Shown: in pieces, positions 15,674-24,458 of the stretch
Layout: each line of letters starts with the position of its first letter
Position numbering within the stretch: position 1 is the stretch's first letter
DNA from: Desulfocapsa sp.
Lineage (GTDB): Bacteria; Desulfobacterota; Desulfobulbia; Desulfobulbales; Desulfocapsaceae
DNA: 64,000 nucleotides
Direction: 5' to 3'
Assembly: GCA_029935315.1 (NCBI GenBank)
Contig: JAOZKN010000005.1
Location: 1-64,000, forward strand
The notes under the pieces: model-generated
Database searches by the model: none
Seen by the model: the letters and a program-made list of their open reading frames with translations, nothing else
What the model was told of the DNA's origin: nothing
Position numbers and translations under genes: made by a program

Positions 15674-17062
15674 ATGAATTGTAAAAGATCCATCTTCATA
15701 GTTGCCAGTGCGTCACTTATTTTTATCGCATCTGCACTCAATACCGTAGCCGAAGACAAGCTGCCCAGAGTCTTCAGCGCAAAGTTGTCCGGCCATGCTG
15801 TCCTTCCCGCAATGACATTTGTCCCGGTACCGCAGGACGCACCGCAATTACTGCAAGTCTCGGGGCGTTTCACGGGAAAGGGGGCAGTGCGCAATGATAA
15901 GCTGTACAGTGTTGCCGGAAAAACATGGGTCGCCCCAAAAGATGCTCCCCGTACCACTGGTCTTTATCTGCCCTTTGTTGGTCAGCCGGTGCAGGGTTTT
16001 TCCGGTATAAAAAAACTGGGCAACGGTGAGTTCCTGGTACTGGTGGACAATGGTTTTGGCAATAAGAGAAATTCGCCCGATGCAATGTTGATGGTCCACC
16101 GCGTCCAACCCGATTGGAAAACCGGTCAGATAGGGGTAATGGACACTCTTTTTCTCCATGACCCGGATAGAATCATTCCTTTTCGTCTCGTCAATGAACA
16201 TACAGACCAACGCTACCTGACCGGTGGAGACCTTGACCCGGAAGGAATGCAGCCCATGAGGGAGCTCATCTGGTTTGGAGACGAGTTTGGCCCCTATCTG
16301 TTTGCTGCAGATATGCAGGGACGCATTGTTGCATTTTTTGAGACCGTGCTGGACGGAAAGATCCTGCATTCACCGGATCATCACAGGCTCAAACTCCCCT
16401 CCAAGCCTGGAGCAGTCACTTTTGAAATCAGGCGAAGTCGTGGTTTTGAGGGGATGGCGGCTTCCGCTGACGGAAAATTTCTCTATCCGCTGCTGGAAGG
16501 GCCGCTCTGGGATGCGGAACAAAAAGCATGGGAATCCATTGACGGGAGACGTTTCCTGCGCATTTTTGAATTCGACGTGGAAAAACGATCCTTCACCGAT
16601 CGTCACTGGAAATACCTGCTGGAACACAATAAACACAGGATCGGTGATTTTAATATGATTTCAGCTAACCGGGGCCTGATCATTGAAAGGGACAGTGGCG
16701 AGGGAGACCCTGAAGATGGCTGCGTGGGAGCAGCGCGATCGGATTGTTTCAGTAAGCCGGCAAAGTTCAAGCGGATTTATCTCGTTGAGTTCCCGGATAA
16801 ACAAAGTGAAGCCGTACGTAAAATCGGCTATGTTGATTTATTGAATATTGAAGATCCCGAGGGTATGGCGCAGTGTGGTTCCAGAGACGGAAAGTTCACC
16901 TTTCCATTTCTGACCGTAGAAAATGTTGACAGGGTGGATGATCGCCATATTATTGTTGGCAACGATAACAATCTGCCATTTTCCAGCGGGAGAACAATCG
17001 GCAGGGCTGACAACAATGAGCTTATCCTGCTTGATGTGGGTGATATGCTCTCCATGCCCTAG
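15674..17062 (+). CDS. Exported phytase-like esterase family protein
   Basis: 462 residues with a signal peptide (about 1-26, ending NTVAE). The rest fits the esterase-like activity of phytase family, a beta-propeller group: PVQGFSGIKKLGNGEFLVLVDNGFG near residue 105, GGDLDPEGMQPM, WFGDEFGPYLFAADMQGRIV, RGFEGMAASADGKFLYPLLEG and DRVDDRHIIVGNDNNLPFSSGR near the end. The acidic residues in these loops are the kind that hold Ca2+ and phosphate in phytases. It probably cleaves a phosphate ester in the periplasm or outside; the substrate is unknown. A PhnD-type binding protein gene follows, but its own signalling partner suggests a separate unit. Confidence 0.85.
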   Translation: MNCKRSIFIVASASLIFIASALNTVAEDKLPRVFSAKLSGHAVLPAMTFVPVPQDAPQLLQVSGRFTGKGAVRNDKLYSVAGKTWVAPKDAPRTTGLYLPFVGQPVQGFSGIKKLGNGEFLVLVDNGFGNKRNSPDAMLMVHRVQPDWKTGQIGVMDTLFLHDPDRIIPFRLVNEHTDQRYLTGGDLDPEGMQPMRELIWFGDEFGPYLFAADMQGRIVAFFETVLDGKILHSPDHHRLKLPSKPGAVTFEIRRSRGFEGMAASADGKFLYPLLEGPLWDAEQKAWESIDGRRFLRIFEFDVEKRSFTDRHWKYLLEHNKHRIGDFNMISANRGLIIERDSGEGDPEDGCVGAARSDCFSKPAKFKRIYLVEFPDKQSEAVRKIGYVDLLNIEDPEGMAQCGSRDGKFTFPFLTVENVDRVDDRHIIVGNDNNLPFSSGRTIGRADNNELILLDVGDMLSMP

Positions 17063-17249
17063 CCCATTGCCCATCAATATCGTCGTGAGACAGGGACAAT
17101 ACGGAGATTGGCGACGTTACAATAACTTTTCACAAAACCGGGGAGAGCGCCTAAAGGGTTTGACTTTGCCCGGTTGCTATGTCACATTGTTTCATTGTGT
17201 TTCCGGCCGCACGTAAACCCTAACCTGGTAGTTGATCTATTTGTGTCCA

Positions 17250-18269
17250 ATGACTCCCCAGCACCCCTCCCGCACTGCTTTTTTCTTTAGTTGTCTGTTG
17301 CTTTCGGTGGCGTTTTTTACATTTTTCCCAGCCTCCCTGTTTGCAGAGACAGATTTCAGGTTTGTAGACAAGGACGGTGATCTGCTCTGTGATTTGCCGG
17401 AAGATGCGAAGGAATTAAGCGACCCGGAGATACTCTATTACGGCATGTCGCCGGAAGGGGGAAGGGAATATAGCAAACCCCGTCCCAGACATAAAAGTAT
17501 GATGGCTGCAATTGCCCAAAAAACCGGTAAAAAAGTAGAATGGGTAGCGGTTTCATCTTCCGTTGAAGAAATAGATATGATGCGTGACGGAAAGTTACAC
17601 ATCGCCGGTTTTGATACCGGAACAACTGGTTTTGCTGTGAATATGGCCGGTTTTATTCCCTTTGCGGTGAAGGCCGACAGGGATAAAGAAAATGAGATGG
17701 CTGGCTACCGTCTTCAAGTCATCGTGAACAGCAACAGCCCCTACCACTCTCTTTATGATTTGCAGGGACAGGTCATAGCACACACCTCCTCCACCTCAAA
17801 TTCCGGCAATCTGGCCCCCCGGGCATTACTACCCGATTTTGGTCTCATACCGGACAGTACATACCAGGTGGTCTATTCCGGAAAGCATAAAAAATCCATT
17901 ATTGGCGTCGTTGACGGTACCTACCCTGCTGCGGCTGTTGCCTCAAGTGTGTTGAAGAGGATGACGCGTTATGATGGAACGGTGGATGCAGAAGATATTC
18001 GTATCCTCTATACCAGCCCAAAATTTCCAACCCTTTCCATGGGCTATGTTTATAATCTTAAGCCGGAACTTGTTGCTCAGGTCAAGGACGTCCTGTTTGA
18101 TTTTATTCCCCTGTCCCCGGATGGCGAAGCCGTAAGCAAGGGTGTAAAAGGCTATGTGCCGGTTTCCTACAGGAAAGATTGGGAAATTATCAGGCATATA
18201 GCCGATTTCAGTGGCTACAGTTATACTGAAGAAGGGCTTGCCAGGATGCTTGGCAAAAAGAAAAAATAA
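17250..18269 (+). CDS. PhnD-like periplasmic phosphate/phosphonate-type binding protein
   Basis: 339 residues from ATG 17250; a TTG six codons earlier is less likely. A signal peptide of about 32 residues ends at SLFAE. The mature part is a type-2 periplasmic binding fold of the PhnD group: YYGMSPEGG at the start, AAIAQKTGKKVEWVAVSS, DGKLHIAGFDTGTTGFAVN, the hinge segment YDLQGQVIAHTSSTSNSG and VDGTYPAAAVASSVLKR. Ligands in the family range from phosphonate and phosphite to unrelated anions. No ABC permease or ATPase is nearby; instead a histidine kinase starts four bases after its stop, so it most likely serves as the sensor's ligand-binding partner. Confidence 0.85.
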   Translation: MTPQHPSRTAFFFSCLLLSVAFFTFFPASLFAETDFRFVDKDGDLLCDLPEDAKELSDPEILYYGMSPEGGREYSKPRPRHKSMMAAIAQKTGKKVEWVAVSSSVEEIDMMRDGKLHIAGFDTGTTGFAVNMAGFIPFAVKADRDKENEMAGYRLQVIVNSNSPYHSLYDLQGQVIAHTSSTSNSGNLAPRALLPDFGLIPDSTYQVVYSGKHKKSIIGVVDGTYPAAAVASSVLKRMTRYDGTVDAEDIRILYTSPKFPTLSMGYVYNLKPELVAQVKDVLFDFIPLSPDGEAVSKGVKGYVPVSYRKDWEIIRHIADFSGYSYTEEGLARMLGKKKK

Positions 18270-18273
18270 GCTG

Positions 18274-20577
18274 ATGCCGAAATCAATAAGTGATCGTATT
18301 GCTCTGCTTTTCCTGGTGTCTACTCTTATTCCCGTTGTACTCTTTGGTGTATTTCTTGCCAGTGAACGATACCACTATCTTGAAAAGGAACTCCTCAATA
18401 AGCGACAGACTGAAGCCCGGCAACTGGGAAATCTTATATCCGATTATTTTGACACGCTGACCGTTGAAATCGAGTTTGTTTCCAGCCTTTTTGCCCGTCA
18501 GGGTATGGAAGACTCTGAAAAATTTATTCTTCTTAAAACCCTGCAAACCCTCCATCCTGTATTCTTTGAACTGGGAACTCTGGACCGTGACGGTCGGAAG
18601 TTTATCGCCCGGCAAGGGGCTGAGTCTCAGTCTCCCCCGTTGTCGGACGACGATGAAATCCTGAACCAGATATTGTCCCGGCGGCAGATTATCGCTTCGT
18701 TCGCAGCTGAGACGGAAAAGAAGATTCCGCAACTCAAGATTGCCTGCCCGATATTTTTCCTTAACAAGCAGTTTATCAACGGGGCCATTCTTGCCACCGT
18801 CGACCTGAGTGAGTTGAACAGGCAAATTATCCGCTACACCTCGGCAGCCGGTATCGAAGGAAGCCTGTTACTTGCCGGAGGACGGAAAATTTCAGGAACG
18901 CCCCTGACTCTGCTCGACGATGCTACAGTTGCAAAAGTCAAAGACAGGTTCCCGCTGGGAGGAAGTGAGATTGTAGATAACAGTGCTCTGGCCTTTATAC
19001 CAATTCAGTATCATAATCTCCAGTTTGCCCTCCTTATTGGCTCAGACCTGAGCCAGTTACTGGGACCGTGGTATCAGTCACTGCTTAATTACTTTATTCT
19101 CTTTCTCCTGATTCTGGCCGCCATAGTGCTCACAGGCCACTTTTTTGTCAAAAGAATATTTGCCACCCCCTTGGAAACACTGACAAAGGCAGCTGAAAAG
19201 ATTCGGGACGGTAAACTGGGGCAGCATGTTGAGCTTGGCGGAAAGAACGAATTCAGTGAACTGGCTGACACCTTCAATGCCATGACCTCGGCTCTGGTGG
19301 GAAGTCATGCCAAACTCCAGGAAGAGTCCCGGCAACGCGAAGAGGCCGAGGCCTCCTCACGTGAGGCCATGGTTGAAGCCCAACAGGCAAATGAGGAGAA
19401 GTCAATTTTTCTTGCCAATATGAGCCATGAGATTCGTACTCCAATCAACGGCATCCTGGGACTTTCCACTCTGCTGCTGAACAGTACGGTTACGAAAGAG
19501 CAGCAGTATCGACTGGAATTGATCGGCCAGTCTTCCCGGCGCCTGTTCAGTATGCTCGATATGATCCTCAACTTTTCCAAGATAGAGGCTGGCGAGAGTA
19601 CGCTGGAATTAATCCGTTTTGAGCCCAGGCAACTTGTCAGGGACGCCCTGAAACTGATTCAGGTGGACGTTGGAGCGAAAGACATCATCCTGTCCAGCCA
19701 GGTGGCCGATAATATCCCTCAGACCTTGACAGGAGATGGCGATAAGATCAACCAGGTGCTCCTGAACCTCCTTTCCAATGGCATTAAAAACACCGAATGC
19801 GGAGAGGTGTCCCTGACCCTTACTGCTTCTGCAAAGAGTGATACTGACATCATGCTCTGTTTTTGTGTTGCTGATACCGGCTCCGGGGTCTCGGAAGAGA
19901 TAAGTAAGACAATTTTTCATCCGTTTACCCAGGGAGAGAATGGGCTGAACAACAAAAGCAAGGGTGTCGGCCTGGGGCTTGCTATCTGCACTAAACTGGC
20001 CACGCTTATGGGCGGAAAGGTGTGGTTTGAAAATAACGAAAATAAAGGGAGTTCCTTTTACTTTTCCTGCAGATGTGAAAAACCTGTGGAGGACGAAGCA
20101 GTCGCCGTTAAGAGCATGGATGATCCAATAAAAGACAAGCTCCTCACCGGGCTGCTTATTGCCATCGCTGAAGACGAGTTTATTAACCGGTATATGCTCT
20201 CTTCGTTTCTCGAAGAACATGGGGCTGAAGTATTGAGCTGTGAAAATGGACGGGAGCTTCTCACTGAGCTGGAAAGCAAAGATCCGGATGTCATCCTTAT
20301 GGATATTCAGATGCCGGTGATGGACGGCCTGGAGGCGACAGCCATAATCCGTAAACAGGAAGAGGCCGAGGGGCTTGCACCTGTGCCGATCATTGCCCTG
20401 ACGGCCCATGCCACCGGTGACTTTATGGCAAAATGTTTTAGCACCGGTATGGATCTCTGCCTCACAAAGCCACTCGATCTTCCTGCATTCCCGGATATTC
20501 TCCAGGCAGAGCTGGATCTGCATTCTACACGTCAGCCAAAAAGACCTACTAAAAAGAGGCTCAACAGGGGAAAATAG
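18274..20577 (+). CDS. Hybrid sensor histidine kinase with receiver domain
   Basis: 767 residues from ATG 18274. Order of parts: a membrane helix (about 9-28); a periplasmic sensor of about 240 residues; a second helix (about 270-290); HAMP (about 293-345); a short coiled coil; HisKA with phospho-acceptor His385 in ANMSHEIRTPINGILG; HATPase with N-box LLNLLSNGIKN, G1 DTGSGVS and G2 KGVGLGLAI; and a receiver domain with phospho-acceptor Asp677 in ILMDIQMPVMDG and Lys732 in LTKPLD. It sits four bases after the PhnD-like gene, suggesting that the binding protein feeds its periplasmic domain. No DNA-binding regulator is adjacent, so output goes to an unlinked partner. Its last 46 bases overlap the opposite-strand TRAP permease gene. 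Confidence 0.92.
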   Translation: MPKSISDRIALLFLVSTLIPVVLFGVFLASERYHYLEKELLNKRQTEARQLGNLISDYFDTLTVEIEFVSSLFARQGMEDSEKFILLKTLQTLHPVFFELGTLDRDGRKFIARQGAESQSPPLSDDDEILNQILSRRQIIASFAAETEKKIPQLKIACPIFFLNKQFINGAILATVDLSELNRQIIRYTSAAGIEGSLLLAGGRKISGTPLTLLDDATVAKVKDRFPLGGSEIVDNSALAFIPIQYHNLQFALLIGSDLSQLLGPWYQSLLNYFILFLLILAAIVLTGHFFVKRIFATPLETLTKAAEKIRDGKLGQHVELGGKNEFSELADTFNAMTSALVGSHAKLQEESRQREEAEASSREAMVEAQQANEEKSIFLANMSHEIRTPINGILGLSTLLLNSTVTKEQQYRLELIGQSSRRLFSMLDMILNFSKIEAGESTLELIRFEPRQLVRDALKLIQVDVGAKDIILSSQVADNIPQTLTGDGDKINQVLLNLLSNGIKNTECGEVSLTLTASAKSDTDIMLCFCVADTGSGVSEEISKTIFHPFTQGENGLNNKSKGVGLGLAICTKLATLMGGKVWFENNENKGSSFYFSCRCEKPVEDEAVAVKSMDDPIKDKLLTGLLIAIAEDEFINRYMLSSFLEEHGAEVLSCENGRELLTELESKDPDVILMDIQMPVMDGLEATAIIRKQEEAEGLAPVPIIALTAHATGDFMAKCFSTGMDLCLTKPLDLPAFPDILQAELDLHSTRQPKRPTKKRLNRGK

Positions 20578-21794
20578 GTGATAATGAGCAGAGTGAACAT
20601 CAACAGGGCAAGAAAAGGCAGGGTTGCACTGTATAGCTGGATTACCGGTCGTTCAAAACGATAGCTGGCCAGAAAAAGGTTGAGTCCCACCGGCGGTGTA
20701 CAGTAGCCGATCTGCAGGTTAGTGAGGAAGATGATTCCCAGATGAACCAGATTCACCTCGTAGCCTCTGGCGATGGGGACAATGAGCGGGACGACCAGCA
20801 CCAAAGCAGAAAAAATATCCAGCATTGAGCCGACGATAAGGAGAAAGACGTTCAGGAGCAGGAGAAAGGTATATTTGCTGGAGATATACTGGCGGATAAA
20901 TTCAAAGAGGCGCATGGGCACTTCCTGATCCACCAGAAAGTTGGTTGCAGCCATGGATGCGGCGAGGATCACAAGGATACCACCAAAGAGCATCATGGAC
21001 TTTACCATAAGTTCCGGTAACTGCCGCAGCTTGATATCGCGATAGATAAAAACCTCTATGATAAGAACGTAGAGGGCCGTTATGGCTGCGGCCTCACCGG
21101 CCACCAGAAACCCACCATAAATCCCGCCCAGGACGATAACAGGAAGGAAAAGTTCCCAGGCACTCTCTTGCAGACCAGCGATTATCTCCCGGGCATTTGC
21201 CTCCTGCCGTTTCTTTTTGCGGGGACTCTTATACATCGAATAGGCCACCAGCAGCACAAGCATAAGCATACCGGGGAGGATACCTGCCAGAAACAGATGG
21301 TCAATCCGTACCTCGGCAATGACCCCGTAGAGGATCAGGGGGAGACTGGGAGGAAACAGCAGGCCGAGACTGCCGGATGAAGTAATCAGGCCCAAAGAAA
21401 ATTTTTCCGAGTAGGAATCCTTGAGCAGGGCAGGAAATAACAGGCCACCCAGAGCAAAGATCGTCACCCCTGAAGCACCGGTAAAGGCAGTAAAAACCGC
21501 ACAGACCAGAAGAGAGATAACGGCCAGCCCACCGGGCAGCCAGCCCAGCAAAAGGTTGGACATTTTCAACAGGCGTTTGGGGGTTCCGCTTTCGGAAAGA
21601 ATGGTACCGGCAAAGATAAAAAGGGGCAGGGCAAGGAGAAGAGGGGTGTCGGCCAGGCGCGACATCTCAATGATCACCACCGAGAGGTCAATATCCACGC
21701 TGTAAAATGAGAGCAGGGCCACGGCAGCAATAACGATAAACAATGGACTGCCCAGCAGGGCAAGAAACAGGGTGATGAACTTGAGAATAGTCAC
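20532..21794 (-). CDS. TRAP transporter large permease (DctM family)
   Basis: 420 residues, about twelve membrane helices, the size of DctM proteins. Typical segments include LADTPLLLALPLFIFAGTIL near the start, ALGGLLFPALLKDSYSEKFSLG, SSGSLGLLFPPSLPLILYGV (the conserved GLLFPPS turn), and LVVPLIVPIARGYEVNLVHLG near the end. With the small permease it drives sodium- or proton-coupled uptake of an organic acid delivered by the binding protein. It is the last gene of a four-gene operon; its start overlaps the small permease stop by four bases, and its 3' end overlaps the sensor kinase gene by 46 bases. Confidence 0.92.
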   Translation of the reverse strand: MTILKFITLFLALLGSPLFIVIAAVALLSFYSVDIDLSVVIIEMSRLADTPLLLALPLFIFAGTILSESGTPKRLLKMSNLLLGWLPGGLAVISLLVCAVFTAFTGASGVTIFALGGLLFPALLKDSYSEKFSLGLITSSGSLGLLFPPSLPLILYGVIAEVRIDHLFLAGILPGMLMLVLLVAYSMYKSPRKKKRQEANAREIIAGLQESAWELFLPVIVLGGIYGGFLVAGEAAAITALYVLIIEVFIYRDIKLRQLPELMVKSMMLFGGILVILAASMAATNFLVDQEVPMRLFEFIRQYISSKYTFLLLLNVFLLIVGSMLDIFSALVLVVPLIVPIARGYEVNLVHLGIIFLTNLQIGYCTPPVGLNLFLASYRFERPVIQLYSATLPFLALLMFTLLIITYFPLLSLFLVGLFG

Positions 21795-22315
21795 TGGATA
21801 CTTCCGGATGTATGTTTCCTCAATCGGGAGCCAAGGAGTCTGATTTCCGCTGCTGTTGCCAGGAAAAAGTGCATGGTGATCAGACCAAAGGCCATGGGGA
21901 AGATCAGGTACCAGATCCAGGAGGGGATATTCAGCAGGAGGGAACCGCCAAAGAGGCGTTCATTGTGGACAAAAGTGATTGCCGCCCAGGTGAGCACCGC
22001 GGCAACCAGTGAGGAAAAGATGTCAAGGAGCAGCCCTATCCATGGCTTTAGCTGTTCCGGTGCCAGGTAGCCCACCACATCGATGGCAATATGCTTTTTT
22101 TCTCTCGTTGCCACTACTGCCCCGAGCATACCACACCAGAGGACGAGATAACGGAGCAGCGGATCGGCCCAGAGCAGACCGCCGGAAAACCAGGTACGCA
22201 AACCTATTTGCAGACAGGCAAGCAGGATCAGTGTGATGAGCAATAGACAGAGGAGGCCGTCTGTCAGCCGCTTCTCAACGCTCAAAACCTGACGGGCGAG
22301 CTGTCTGGGATCCAT
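21791..22315 (-). CDS. TRAP transporter small permease (DctQ family)
   Basis: 174 residues with four membrane helices. LLCLLLITLILLACLQIGLR is helix 1; LLRYLVLWCGMLGAVVATRE followed by KHIAIDVVGYLAPEQ is the DctQ signature; PSWIWYLIFPMAFGLITMHF is the last helix. It forms the transporter together with DctM. An AGAGAG ribosome site precedes ATG 22315, 18 bases after the binding-protein stop. Confidence 0.92.
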   Translation of the reverse strand: MDPRQLARQVLSVEKRLTDGLLCLLLITLILLACLQIGLRTWFSGGLLWADPLLRYLVLWCGMLGAVVATREKKHIAIDVVGYLAPEQLKPWIGLLLDIFSSLVAAVLTWAAITFVHNERLFGGSLLLNIPSWIWYLIFPMAFGLITMHFFLATAAEIRLLGSRLRKHTSGSIQ

Positions 22316-22333
22316 GAATGCTCTCTCTTGAGG

Positions 22334-23353
22334 TTACAGGGGCTGACTCTGATATTCGTCCAGCAGTTTTATGGTTGCCTGGTAAATTTTCGTACTGAAG
22401 GCTTTTCCCTGGAGCCGCTGCACTGTCTCATCTCGTTTGCCATGGAGGACCTGCACGGTATCAGGTTCAGGTTTTACCAGGGAAATGCCGTTGTCCTGCA
22501 GTACCTTCCTGGAGTCACGGTTACTTTTTCTGGTATCGGTGATAAGAAGACTGAAATGTTTTTCAGCTATCTCCCTGATCATCAGCTGGTACGCTTCGGG
22601 CAGGCGGGAAAATTTTTTACGATCCAGAAGAAAACCGCCATAGGCATAGCCAAAGGGGATGTCTGAAATATATTTGGTTTTGGTGAACCACTGCAGGACA
22701 ATGGTGCCATAGAGGGAATTAAAAACCGTTTCCACCATGCCTGTCTGCAAAGAGGTAAGTACATCGGGGATGGCCAGGGGCAGCGGGGTAATGCCAAGGG
22801 TTTGCAGGAAGGCAACGCTGAGTGGATCCCCTGCAGGAGCCCAGACCTTTGTTGCCTTCAGCCCATCCAGGGTGGCGATGGGCGAGGTGGATATGGCGTA
22901 GACAAAGCCCACTTCAGTCATTGCGATAAGTTCCAGCCCTTTTTCAGCAAAGGCCTTTTGGAAAGAGGGGAGTAAGCCCTTACGGACATGGTCAACCTCT
23001 GCGTAGGAATGAAAGAGAAAGGGAATCCCCATAACACGGAACTCAGGAACCACGGTACCGATACCGGTCATGGTAAATCCGCCACCATGCAGCTGTCCCA
23101 CCCGCATTTTACGATACATGGCCCGGTCATCGCCCATGATACCGCCCGGGTACACCTTGAATTGTACCTCTCCCCCGCTCTTTTCCTTCACCTCTGCCAC
23201 AAAATCACGAAAGCGTTTGGTCCAGATACTGCCCTCAGGTGCAATGGTCGCCACCTTGAACAGATATTTGGCTTTAGCATGTGCAGGGCTGCAGATAAGC
23301 AGGGCACAGAACAGCAGAATGAACAGTTGGCTAATTCGTTTAGGGTGGGGCAC
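22334..23353 (-). CDS. TRAP transporter substrate-binding protein (DctP family)
   Basis: 339 residues from GTG 23353. I choose this start because AGGAGA lies six bases upstream and because it gives a clean signal peptide (PHPKRISQLFILLFCALLI, cut after PAHA); the frame extends to 23437 with no such features. The mature protein has the DctP pattern: KVATIAPEGSIWTKRFRDF, YPGGIMGDDRAMYRKMRVGQ, WAPAGDPLSVAFLQTLGITP and TSLQTGMVETVFNSL. The last carries the region where family members place the carboxylate-binding Arg; here the segment differs, so the ligand may not be a simple C4-dicarboxylate. Second gene of the TRAP operon. Confidence 0.92.
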   Translation of the reverse strand: MPHPKRISQLFILLFCALLICSPAHAKAKYLFKVATIAPEGSIWTKRFRDFVAEVKEKSGGEVQFKVYPGGIMGDDRAMYRKMRVGQLHGGGFTMTGIGTVVPEFRVMGIPFLFHSYAEVDHVRKGLLPSFQKAFAEKGLELIAMTEVGFVYAISTSPIATLDGLKATKVWAPAGDPLSVAFLQTLGITPLPLAIPDVLTSLQTGMVETVFNSLYGTIVLQWFTKTKYISDIPFGYAYGGFLLDRKKFSRLPEAYQLMIREIAEKHFSLLITDTRKSNRDSRKVLQDNGISLVKPEPDTVQVLHGKRDETVQRLQGKAFSTKIYQATIKLLDEYQSQPL

Positions 23354-23396
23354 GATTTTCTCCTGGCAATGATATTGGGAAATTGTGTAAGGCTTA

Positions 23397-24254
23397 CTAA
23401 AAAAACTGCTCCACCTCGTCAAGCATCCTGCTCGCATTGAGTTTGGCTACCTGGTTGGCAAGGGCACTGTCCGGCTGACTTTCAATAGGAAAATCCAGTA
23501 CTTCCTCAAGCAGGCTGACAAAGAGCTCACGATCAAAGGCCATCCGGGCATAGGTTTGAGCATAGAGGACAAGGGCTGGAAGAAACTGCCTGTTGCTTAT
23601 GCTAAGGGCTCGTTCAAAATGATTGCGACTCAACTCAGGTTTCCCGCCAAGAAGGGGTGGTTTGGAAGCATAATATGCGCCAAGAAAGAGATGTGCGCCA
23701 CCGTGAAACCGGGTCTCGTCCAGTTCAAGAACCCTGAACATAATCTGTTCGAGCCGGGGCAGCTGGATCAGAGATTCTGGAGATCCAGCCTGGTAGCGAA
23801 CCCATGTGGCCCAGCCGTTTCCGGCCCAGAACAGGCGATCAGCATCATCTTTTCCCAGGCCAGCAAGAGTCTGCTCTAGTTCAGCCATGGATACAGTGCA
23901 GGTGGTCTGCAGGGGATCACAATCCCACAGCAGGGACATGCCGTATAACCTCGCTTTAATGGACACCGTGGCCGCCCGCTCCGGTTTACCGCAGGTATCA
24001 AGGGCCGCAGCATAACCAGCAAAGGCTTTGGTGGCACTGAGGAGCAGTTGCTGGTTTTTCGGGTTGGACGCAAGCATACTGTCCAGCATCAGCAGGAAGG
24101 CGGGGCTGCCTTCACAGACAAGGTCAATGTCTGTTTGACGCTGCAGATTTTCCATTGTTGAACACATCAGTGAGCTGGACATCATTCGGGCACAGCCACC
24201 AGTGAGGCTGATAAGTGCAAGAAGGATGAGTATCCGTACGGTTGGTATCTTCAT
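23397..24254 (-). CDS. TatT-type TRAP-associated lipoprotein
   Basis: 286 residues from ATG 24254, where a lipoprotein signal begins at once (KIPTVRILILLALISL, then lipobox LTGGC). The mature part is all helical, with CxxxxE-type cysteines and TPR-like segments (FLGAYYASKPPLLGGKPELS, RNHFERALSISNRQF). This matches the TatT (T component) family, which in Treponema pallidum forms a trimer whose pore binds the TRAP binding protein. The genes downstream are exactly the binding protein and two permeases. Role (from the family): delivers a hydrophobic or other ligand to the binding protein in the periplasm. The upstream 24 residues of the open frame are rejected. Confidence 0.88.
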   Translation of the reverse strand: MKIPTVRILILLALISLTGGCARMMSSSLMCSTMENLQRQTDIDLVCEGSPAFLLMLDSMLASNPKNQQLLLSATKAFAGYAAALDTCGKPERAATVSIKARLYGMSLLWDCDPLQTTCTVSMAELEQTLAGLGKDDADRLFWAGNGWATWVRYQAGSPESLIQLPRLEQIMFRVLELDETRFHGGAHLFLGAYYASKPPLLGGKPELSRNHFERALSISNRQFLPALVLYAQTYARMAFDRELFVSLLEEVLDFPIESQPDSALANQVAKLNASRMLDEVEQFF

Positions 24255-24458
24255 AAGATATAAGTTTATCAGCCATGGCGTATGCTTGTCAAGCTGAGTC
24301 AGCAAATGTGGAGCAGAAGGCAGCACTGTTTAGAAAACGAAGCTTGCATCAAGCAAGATATGGACATACACTAACATATATCGCATTGCCGCAAAATACG
24401 GATTGTCTGTCAGAGAAGAGAAAAAGCTGCATCAATTAGAATATTCTCGGAATACTAT

